From positions 185,540 through 249,539 of the forward strand of contig JBBQZO010000005.1 of the NCBI GenBank assembly GCA_038207625.1: a stretch of 64,000 bases of DNA, given 5' to 3'. Source of the DNA: JBBQZO01 sp038207625 (lineage in GTDB: Bacteria > Pseudomonadota > Gammaproteobacteria > Burkholderiales > Burkholderiaceae_D). Below, piece after piece: positions 39,154 to 45,986 of the stretch (the stretch's first letter is position 1; every line of letters begins with the position of its first letter). Position numbers and translations under genes: made by a program. Under the pieces are notes generated by a model that had not been told where the DNA came from, did no database searches, and saw nothing but the letters and a program-made list of their open reading frames with translations.

Positions 39154-40950
39154 CTATCTGGCGCGTTCGATGTCGATGTATTTCCACTCCTGCTGCAAGA
39201 TCGGATGCTTCTTGTAACCGAGCACGCTCGGCTGCGCCAACATATTGCGAAAGCGCGCGTAGCCCATCAGCGCGGCGCCGTTCAATTCGATCCGGCGCGC
39301 CATCTGGTGGTACAACAGGTCGCGCTGCGGTCCGGCCGGCATCTGCTGGCTGCGCGCATACAGCGCGTCGTACTGCGCATCGACATAGCAGCCATTATTA
39401 TTCTGATGCACGTTCGGTCCGTAAAACAGCTGCATGAAATTGTCGCCATCCGGATAATCGGCCGTCCACTGATAGCTGCGGCTTTGCAACTTGCATTGTT
39501 TTTCCGCCTTCAGGATATCGGTGAAGATCATTCTGTCGTTTTGCATGTGGATGGCCAGCGCATTATAGGTCTTGCGCCACACTTCGGCCTGCAGCACGCC
39601 GCTGGCCTCGTTGCGCGAGGCGTAGTGCAGCAACAGTGGCTTGCCGTCGGGCAGCGTGCGCCAGCCGTCGGCACCCTTCTTGTAGCCGAACTTGTCGAGC
39701 AAGGCATTGGCCAGCGCCGGATCGTACTGCAGCGCATTGCGATAGGCCGGATCGTGCCCGACCACGCCCGGCGGTATCGGATACTGGACGCGCTCGGCTT
39801 CGCCATTCCAGACGATGCGAATTTCCTCGTCAATGTCGTGCGCCATCGCGATGGCGCGCCGCAGCGCAATTTTTTCCTTGGCGAAGCCGCCCAGCACGGG
39901 ATCTTGCATATTCCAGTAGTAGAAGGTGATCTCCGGATCGAGCAGGCGCGACAGCTGCACGCCCTTGGCCGCCAGCTCCGGGCGCAGCTTGCCATCTAAC
40001 ATGGCCTTGGGCGCCAGCGGGCCGTCCAGCCAGAACAGGTCGGCCGCACCGCTCTGGAACGACAGCCAGCGCGACTGGTCCTCGAGCAGCACCGCGATCT
40101 CGATGCGGGCGATCTGTGGCATCGCCTTGCCCTTCATCTGGGCCACGATGCGCGCGTCATCCGGGTCCAAGCCGGCCTGGAAGTTCCACACCTCGGGCAG
40201 GTGGTCGGTATTTTGCACCAGCACGATGCGGCTGGCGCGCACCCATTCGGCCAGCCGGTAGCTGCCGGTGCCGACCGGATTGGCGGCCACTTCGCCTTTC
40301 ACGTCACCGTATTTTTCCACCACTTCGCGCGCCAGCGCCGACGTGGGCTGGTGCGCCAGAATCATGCCCAGATTGAAATCGGTCTGGGTCAGATGGATGC
40401 GCAGCGTGTAGGGATCGAGCAGCTCGAAGCCGGCCACCGGCGCGTCGTAGTCGAACTGGCCGCTGTGTTTGGCCGCCTCGGCCAGCGCATCGAGTCCGAC
40501 CACCTTGCCCTCGAACAGCCAGGAATGGGGCGAAGCCAGTTTCGGGTCGAACAGCCGTTTCCATGAATACACATAGTCGGCCATGGTCAGCTCGCGCCGC
40601 CGGCCTTTGAAGGCCGCATCGGGCGTGAACAGGATGCCGCGCTTGAGGCGGATCGTGTAGGTGCGCCCGTCGGCGGACACCTCGGGCAAGGCCTTTGCCG
40701 TGCCGGGCACCAACCTGGCCGGACGCGCCAGGTAGTCGTACGTCATCAAGGGCTCAAACAGCGCCTGGATCAGGTGGTCGGTGTACTGGTCGCGCACGGT
40801 GGCCGGGTCGAAGCCCGTTTCGGCCGCCGCCAGAATGTAGCGCAAGGTCTTCGGTGGCGCATCGGCGCGCTGGTCCGCGGCAGCGGCGTGCCCGAACGCA
40901 CTAATGTATAGCGCCATACCGAGCACGCGCCAGGCCCACAGTCGTTTCAT
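39154..40950 (-). CDS. Periplasmic peptide-type solute-binding protein (SBP family 5)
   Basis: A 598-residue extracytoplasmic binding protein. The signal peptide spans the first 25 or so residues (LGMALYISAFGHAAA). The family-5 pattern is clear: FDPATVRDQYTDHLIQALFEPL, AKALPEVSADGRTYTIRLKRG, NPVGTGSYRLAEW and FAKEKIALRRAIAMAHD. It should deliver peptides or a related ligand to YejB/YejE/YejF. Length is typical of YejA-like proteins. The ATG at 40950 has GGGAG upstream; the much longer open frame to 41223 is not supported. It is divergent from an Oar-like TonB receptor, so an outer-membrane plus inner-membrane uptake route for the same ligand is possible. Confidence 0.92.
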   Translation of the reverse strand: MKRLWAWRVLGMALYISAFGHAAAADQRADAPPKTLRYILAAAETGFDPATVRDQYTDHLIQALFEPLMTYDYLARPARLVPGTAKALPEVSADGRTYTIRLKRGILFTPDAAFKGRRRELTMADYVYSWKRLFDPKLASPHSWLFEGKVVGLDALAEAAKHSGQFDYDAPVAGFELLDPYTLRIHLTQTDFNLGMILAHQPTSALAREVVEKYGDVKGEVAANPVGTGSYRLAEWVRASRIVLVQNTDHLPEVWNFQAGLDPDDARIVAQMKGKAMPQIARIEIAVLLEDQSRWLSFQSGAADLFWLDGPLAPKAMLDGKLRPELAAKGVQLSRLLDPEITFYYWNMQDPVLGGFAKEKIALRRAIAMAHDIDEEIRIVWNGEAERVQYPIPPGVVGHDPAYRNALQYDPALANALLDKFGYKKGADGWRTLPDGKPLLLHYASRNEASGVLQAEVWRKTYNALAIHMQNDRMIFTDILKAEKQCKLQSRSYQWTADYPDGDNFMQLFYGPNVHQNNNGCYVDAQYDALYARSQQMPAGPQRDLLYHQMARRIELNGAALMGYARFRNMLAQPSVLGYKKHPILQQEWKYIDIERAR

Positions 40951-41333
40951 GCCCCATCTCCCGTTCGCCAAGAATGTCGCGCCGGCAAGGGCGCGCGCCC
41001 GGCGATGTGCGCACAACGATAGCGCAGAATGACGCCGCCGGGGACCGGCTGTTGCCGATTTTCCACCGCGCCGACGGCGCCGCGGACAAACAGAGCCGCG
41101 GCCCCGCCGCCAATCTGTTGTTTCTGTGCAAATGTCACTGCGGAAGGTTGACTGTATGTACGGGCGGTGTTCAGATGTGTGCGTCTTAAAAACGTTTTCA
41201 CCATATCGTTGGCAAGAACGCATAAATACAAACTGGAACGCACGTATTACCAGAGGACATTCATACCTCTACGCGTATTCAGAGACCCACGAGTATGTTT
41301 TACCAAAACATTATTTCAATTTCCGGAGAAAGT
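40951..41333. other. Divergent promoter region with AAAACGTTTT palindrome
   Basis: This is 383 bp between the solute-binding protein (minus) and the TonB receptor (plus). A perfect 10-bp palindrome AAAACGTTTT at 41189-41198 has the central CG of LacI-family operators. The receptor-proximal part is AT-rich. No gene is evident and no LacI-type regulator is nearby, so the operator call is weak. Confidence 0.35.
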
Positions 41334-44300
41334 ATGATTAGAAGAACCGTTATTGCGCAAGCGCTCTCGCTGGCGTTCGCCACCACTACCCTGACCATGG
41401 GTCTGGTACAACCAGTCATGGCGCAGTCCAACGCCGCCGGCACCATTTTCGGTCGCGTCGAAGCCAGTGGTAGCACGATCCTCATCATCAATCAAGACAC
41501 CAATCTGCAGCGCAAGATCACCCCTGACGCCAGCGGGCGCTATCAGGCTACCGCGCTGCCAGTGGGCCGTTACAAGGTTCAGCTGATGCAAGGCGACAAA
41601 GTCGTCAATTCCAGCGAAGTCGAAGTCACCATCGGCCAAGGTTCGGACGTGTCGTTCGCCGCCGCCGCCGTACAGTCGGTCCAGGTGACCGGCCAGCGCA
41701 AACGCATCGACGTCTCGAACACCAACAACGGCGCCTCGTTTACCGCCAAGGAACTGGCCAAGTTGCCAATCGCGCCAAGCATCGATTCGATCATCCAGCT
41801 GGCACCGAACACCACCCGTGCCGACTACCGTTACGCAGGTGCCAGCTTCGGCGGCTCCGGCGCGTCCGAAAACGCCTACTACGTCAACGGTTTCCCTGTC
41901 ACCAATCCGCTGACCGGCCTCGGTTCGTCCGAACTGCCATTTGGCGCGATCTCCCAGGCACAAATCCTGACCGGCGGTTTCGGCGCCGAGTTCGGTCGTT
42001 CGATTGGTGGCGTGGTCAACGTCACCACCAAGAGCGGCACCAACAGCTGGGAAGTCGGCGCAACGGCATCGATTACCCCGCGCCAGATGCGCGCGAAGTT
42101 CAAGGACTTCAACTATGCAGTGACCGGCGCCAAGGAAAACGCGGCTACCGACGGCACCTTGCGCCTGCGTCGCGAAGACAACGAAGTCCAAGAGACCCGT
42201 GTCGGCGCCTACGTCGGCGGCCCGATCATCAAGGACAAGCTGTTCATGTTCCTGGCCGCTGAAAAAACCAGCACCGATACGAGCCGTGTCGGCGCGCTGC
42301 GCAACACCTCCAGCGACGCCAACTCGCTGTCGAAGTGGGGCTGGGGCGAGATCAACGACGGCGTGGTCCGCTACGTCGGCAAGTTTGACTGGAACATCTC
42401 CGACAATCATCGCCTTGAACTGACCTTGATCGGCGACGATGACACCCGCGACGCCCGATACTACGGCTACGACTATGCCACGCGCGCACACGGCCTGGTC
42501 GTCAATTCCGGCGAACACTATCACAACGATCCGGCCAACACGCTTGGCGTGGGCGCCGATGCGACCATCCTCAAGTACACCGGCAATCTGACCGATGACC
42601 TGACGCTGACGGCGCTGTACGGCCAAAGCACCTCGCTGCATGACAACACCTTTGACGGTTACGACGTGTTCGACCTGAAGTCGTCGATCGCTCAGGTGGT
42701 GTCCTCGCCAAGTGTGCGCGCTCCTAACATCGCTTACACCAACAACCAGCCGCTGACCGGCAACATCATGCCAAAAGACGGCAAAGACACGGTCAAATCC
42801 GGTCGCATGGATCTGGAATACAAGCTCGGCACGCATACCCTGCGCGCCGGTTTCGACCAGGTCAAGCTGACCAGCGCCAACGCCGGCTTCATCACTGCCG
42901 GCGGCAGCCAGTGGCAATACTTCAAGCAAGCGAACCCGACCGTTGCAGGCACTTTGTCGAGTTCGGGCGTCAGCGTGGCCGTCGCCACCGCTGGTACGGG
43001 TCCGCTGGCCAAAGATGGTTACTGGGTACGCCAGACCATTTTCAGCTCGGCCACCACGGTCGCTTCGCAGCAATCGGCACAATACCTGGAAGACAAATGG
43101 CAAGTCACCAAAGACCTGCTGCTGTCGCTCGGTCTGCGTGACGAACAGTTCAAGAACATCAACGGCTCGGGCGCAACCTACCTCGACATGAAGAACCAGA
43201 TTTCGCCACGCGTGGGCGCAGCTTGGGACGTCAACGGCGATGCCTCTTTGAAAGTGTTCGGTACTGCCGGTCGCTACTACCTGCAAGTGCCGTCGATGAT
43301 CGGCGTGCGCGGCGCCAGCCGTTCGCTGTTTACCCGTCAAGCCTTCAGCTACACCGGCACCGACGTCAATGGTCTGCCAACCGGTCTGGTGGCACTGGGT
43401 ACCCCGTTCTCGACCAACAACGAGTACAACCAGGAAAAAGATCCGAAGACGGTCAGCGCAGTGGGCCTGAAGCCTAACTTCCAGGACGAACTGACGCTGG
43501 GCTTCGAAAAGCAGTTTTCGCCTGATCTGAACTTCGGTGCAAAAGCAACCTATCGCAAACTGCAATCGACCCTCGACGATCTGTGCGACGGCCGCGGTTT
43601 CGACCAGTGGCTCGCTGCCCATCCGGAGCAAAGCAAGGCCAACTGGCGTGGTTTCGGTTGCGCAACGTTCAATCCGGGCGAAGACAACGACTTCCTGGTC
43701 GACTTCAACGACAAGGACCCTGCGCTGGCCGGCAAGACCTACACGCCAGTGCACCTGACTGCCGCGATGATCGGCATGCCGAAAGCGGAGCGTACCTACG
43801 CCGCCGTCGACCTGTTCGCTGAGCATCCACTGCGCAACGGCTGGTATGGCAAGTTGAACTACACATGGTCGCGCAGCAAGGGCAACACCGAAGGTCAGAC
43901 CCGTTCGGAAAATGGTCAGATCAATCCAGGTGCAACGACGACTTGGGACACCAAGGAGCTGATGGAAGGTTCGAACGGCTTGCTGCCAAATGACCGCACC
44001 CATCAAGTCAAGGCCTACGGTTTCTACGACGTCACGCCTGAGTGGACCATCGGCGGCAACGCTCTGGCTGCAGCAGGTCGTCCTTTGAACTGTATCGGCA
44101 ACCACCCGACGGTGCTGCCAGCGTATGACTACGGCTCGAACTACTTCTACTGCGCCGGCGTGATCGCGCCACGCGGCAGCAAGGGCAATCTGCCTTGGGA
44201 CGTGCGCCTGGACATGAACCTGGTCTTCAAGCCTGCGCAAGTCAAAGGCCTGGCACTGAAAGTGGACGTGTTCAATGTGTTCAACAAGCAAACGGTGCAG

Positions 44301-44417
44301 GGTATCTACGAGACCTACAACACCAGCGCGCTGGTTGATCCACAATACGGCCGCGTGACCAGCTACACCGACCCACGTTCGGTGAAGTTCACCGCCGAGT
44401 ACAACTACAAGTTCTGA
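41334..44417 (+). CDS. TonB-dependent receptor with N-terminal Oar-type carboxypeptidase-regulatory-like domain
   Basis: A 1027-residue outer-membrane receptor. The ATG at 41334 has CCGGAGAA six bases upstream; the 13 codons before it are not conserved in style. The signal peptide ends near QPVMAQ (about residue 37). A carboxypeptidase-regulatory-like beta-sandwich follows (AGTIFGRVEASGSTILI, then SGRYQATALPVGRYKVQL). A TonB-box-like VQSVQVTGQ precedes the plug (about 130-240), and a large beta-barrel ends in the terminal aromatic FTAEYNYKF. This is the Oar/OmpA-like type common in Oxalobacteraceae and Xanthomonadaceae and often linked to protein or peptide-rich growth. The neighbouring peptide importer suggests a peptide substrate, but this is inference. 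It has its own terminator. Confidence 0.93.
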   Translation: MIRRTVIAQALSLAFATTTLTMGLVQPVMAQSNAAGTIFGRVEASGSTILIINQDTNLQRKITPDASGRYQATALPVGRYKVQLMQGDKVVNSSEVEVTIGQGSDVSFAAAAVQSVQVTGQRKRIDVSNTNNGASFTAKELAKLPIAPSIDSIIQLAPNTTRADYRYAGASFGGSGASENAYYVNGFPVTNPLTGLGSSELPFGAISQAQILTGGFGAEFGRSIGGVVNVTTKSGTNSWEVGATASITPRQMRAKFKDFNYAVTGAKENAATDGTLRLRREDNEVQETRVGAYVGGPIIKDKLFMFLAAEKTSTDTSRVGALRNTSSDANSLSKWGWGEINDGVVRYVGKFDWNISDNHRLELTLIGDDDTRDARYYGYDYATRAHGLVVNSGEHYHNDPANTLGVGADATILKYTGNLTDDLTLTALYGQSTSLHDNTFDGYDVFDLKSSIAQVVSSPSVRAPNIAYTNNQPLTGNIMPKDGKDTVKSGRMDLEYKLGTHTLRAGFDQVKLTSANAGFITAGGSQWQYFKQANPTVAGTLSSSGVSVAVATAGTGPLAKDGYWVRQTIFSSATTVASQQSAQYLEDKWQVTKDLLLSLGLRDEQFKNINGSGATYLDMKNQISPRVGAAWDVNGDASLKVFGTAGRYYLQVPSMIGVRGASRSLFTRQAFSYTGTDVNGLPTGLVALGTPFSTNNEYNQEKDPKTVSAVGLKPNFQDELTLGFEKQFSPDLNFGAKATYRKLQSTLDDLCDGRGFDQWLAAHPEQSKANWRGFGCATFNPGEDNDFLVDFNDKDPALAGKTYTPVHLTAAMIGMPKAERTYAAVDLFAEHPLRNGWYGKLNYTWSRSKGNTEGQTRSENGQINPGATTTWDTKELMEGSNGLLPNDRTHQVKAYGFYDVTPEWTIGGNALAAAGRPLNCIGNHPTVLPAYDYGSNYFYCAGVIAPRGSKGNLPWDVRLDMNLVFKPAQVKGLALKVDVFNVFNKQTVQGIYETYNTSALVDPQYGRVTSYTDPRSVKFTAEYNYKF

Positions 44418-44435
44418 TAGGACTGGTACGACAAA

Positions 44436-44498
44436 CTGCCAGCTTCGGCTGGCAGGCTCAAAAAAAAACCCGCAAGCTTCGGCTCGCGGGTTTTTTTT
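44436..44498. terminator. Double, bidirectional intrinsic terminator
   Basis: Hairpin 1 (44436-44455) has an 8-bp stem with a TTCG loop. Hairpin 2 (44469-44490) has CCCGC/GCGGG arms around a TTCG loop, with nine A residues before it and eight T residues after. It can end the receptor transcript on the plus strand and aroG on the minus strand. Confidence 0.9.
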
Positions 44499-44510
44499 CG
44501 TCTGCGCCGC

Positions 44511-45572
44511 TTAGACTTCGGCGTTCAGGCGGCGCTGGCGCACCGCCTCGGCCAGGCCTTCCAGCACGCGCACGCTGCTGTCCCAATCGATGCAGCCGTC
44601 GGTGACCGACTGACCGTACACCAGCTCCTTGCCGATCACCAGATCCTGCCGTCCCGCCACCAGGTGCGACTCGATCATCACGCCGACGATGCGGCTGTCG
44701 CCGCCCGCCACCTGGGCGGCAATATCGGCGCACACCGGCACCTGGTTCTCCGGGTTCTTCGAGCTGTTCGCATGCGAGGCGTCGATCATCAGGCGTGGCG
44801 CCAAGCCCAGCGCGGCGATCTGCTGGCAGGCCAGTTCGACGCTGGCCGCGTCGTAGTTCGGCGTCTTGCCACCGCGCAGGATGATGTGGCAGTCCTCGTT
44901 GCCGTTGGTGGACACGATGGCCGAGTGGCCGCCCTTGGTCACCGACAGGAAGTGGTGCGGCTGCGACGCAGCCTTGATCGCTTCGGCGGCAATCTTGATG
45001 TTGCCATCGGTGCCGTTCTTGAAGCCGACCGGGCAGGACAGACCGGAGGCCAGTTCGCGGTGCACCTGCGACTCGGTGGTGCGCGCGCCGATCGCGCCCC
45101 AGCTGATCAGGTCGGCGATGTACTGCGGGCTGATCACGTCGAGGAACTCGGTGCCGGCCGGCAGGCCCAGCTCGTTGATGTCGCGCAGCAGCTCGCGCGC
45201 CATGCGCAGGCCGTCGTTGATGCGAAAACTGTTGTCCATGTAGGGATCGTTGATCATGCCCTTCCAGCCGACGGTGGTGCGCGGTTTTTCGAAATACACG
45301 CGCATGACGATTTCCAGTTCACCGGCAAAGCGCGCGCGCTCCTTGACCAGCCGGCGCGCATAGTCCATCGCCGCGGCCGTGTCGTGGATCGAGCAGGGGC
45401 CGATGACCACCATCAGGCGGTCGTCCTGGCCGTGCAGGATGCGGTGCAGCGCGACGCGCGCGCCGGCGGCAGTCTGTTCGGCCGCTTCGCCGCAAGCGTA
45501 CTCGCGAATCAGATGCGAGGGCGGGGTCAGTTCTTTCATTTCGCGTATGCGCAAATCGTCGGTGCGTGGCAT
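44511..45572 (-). CDS. aroG: 3-deoxy-7-phosphoheptulonate (DAHP) synthase, class I
   Basis: A 353-residue class I (AroG/F/H-type) DAHP synthase, the first step of the shikimate pathway, condensing PEP with erythrose-4-phosphate. Key segments are RLMVVIGPCSIHDTAAAMDYA (metal/PEP site Cys), VMRVYFEKPRTTVGWKG, DPYMDNSFRINDGL, IGARTTESQVHRELASGLSC, GFKNGTDGN and IDASHANSSKNPENQ. The N-terminal extension present in feedback-regulated enzymes of this class is there. The ATG at 45572 has CGGAGAA upstream. A Phe/Tyr-rich leader ORF and terminator lie upstream, so expression is probably controlled by attenuation as well as by enzyme feedback. It stands alone, with no other aro genes nearby. Tyr-, Phe- and Trp-sensitive isozymes cannot be told apart by eye. 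Confidence 0.95.
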   Translation of the reverse strand: MPRTDDLRIREMKELTPPSHLIREYACGEAAEQTAAGARVALHRILHGQDDRLMVVIGPCSIHDTAAAMDYARRLVKERARFAGELEIVMRVYFEKPRTTVGWKGMINDPYMDNSFRINDGLRMARELLRDINELGLPAGTEFLDVISPQYIADLISWGAIGARTTESQVHRELASGLSCPVGFKNGTDGNIKIAAEAIKAASQPHHFLSVTKGGHSAIVSTNGNEDCHIILRGGKTPNYDAASVELACQQIAALGLAPRLMIDASHANSSKNPENQVPVCADIAAQVAGGDSRIVGVMIESHLVAGRQDLVIGKELVYGQSVTDGCIDWDSSVRVLEGLAEAVRQRRLNAEV

Positions 45573-45612
45573 GGTGTTCTCCGTTCAATTGTGATGAAAA
45601 AATTGCGGGCAT

Positions 45613-45640
45613 AAAAAAACCGCCATCGCTGGCGGTTTTT
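45613..45640 (-). terminator. Attenuator terminator in the aroG leader
   Basis: On the minus strand ACCGCCA-GCGA-TGGCGGT forms a perfect 7-bp stem followed by six or seven T residues; flanking A/T pairs extend it. It lies about 45 bp after the leader ORF stop and about 40 bp before the aroG start. Its 5' arm is complementary to a segment inside the leader ORF (45693-45698). Confidence 0.85.
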
Positions 45641-45685
45641 AAGGATTTGCTGGGATCTCGTTTTTGCTGCTACGTGAACCGACCG

Positions 45686-45754
45686 CTACTCCACCGCCTC
45701 TGGGTTGGAATGGCTAAAATAAAAATGGCCGGTAAAAAAAGTGTAGCTGTGCAT
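45686..45754 (-). CDS. Phe/Tyr-rich leader peptide of the aroG attenuator
   Basis: A 22-codon ORF: ATG at 45754, TAG at 45686-45688, with GGGA about seven bases upstream of the ATG. Codons 4, 6, 7, 11, 12 and 13 are Tyr, Phe, Phe, Phe, Tyr and Phe: six aromatic codons among the first 13, including the runs TFFTG and HFYFS. After codon 13 there are none. The coding function of the peptide is irrelevant; ribosome position on it would decide the downstream fold. Segment ACCGGCC (45727-45733), just after the Phe pair, can pair with GGCGGT (45693-45698) with one bulge. GGCGGT can instead pair with the terminator 5' arm. This is the architecture of the pheA and trp leaders. Confidence 0.8.
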   Translation of the reverse strand: MHSYTFFTGHFYFSHSNPEAVE

Positions 45755-45778
45755 CGCAGATCCCGTGGTGTTTGAACG

Positions 45779-45808
45779 ACTATAACAACAATAGACGGCT
45801 TTTGGCAA
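45779..45808 (-). promoter_or_regulatory. Sigma-70-type promoter of the aroG leader transcript
   Basis: TTGCCA (45803-45808), an 18-bp spacer, then TATAGT (45779-45784) on the minus strand. Each hexamer differs from consensus at one position. The start would fall near 45772, about 20 bp before the leader ATG. Confidence 0.7.
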
Positions 45809-45986
45809 GCACATTGTCGCGCGCGCCGTCTGTCGCAGTCGCGCCACAGTCGGGCACTAAGCCCCCGGGGCTTGATCTATCTCCACCGTCGGGCCGGCAA
45901 ACGGGACAAAACTAAAAAATCTTGCTTCGCCAACAGATGGCGGCACGCGCCAGCGCTGCTGCCTTCGCCTTTACCTGGAGAATCAC

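Noticed and set aside
41189..41198. Firm LacI-family operator call on AAAACGTTTT
   Set aside because: Ten-base AT-rich palindromes occur by chance and no LacI-type regulator is in the window. Kept only as a weak note.
41316..44345. 1009-codon minus-strand frame opposite the first TonB receptor
   Set aside because: It is antisense to a complete receptor with signal peptide, plug and barrel; no family features and no ribosome-binding site.
45594..45660. Plus-strand terminator for a gene upstream of the second TonB receptor
   Set aside because: The hairpin is symmetrical, but no plus-strand gene ends before it; its position in the aroG leader makes the attenuator reading better.
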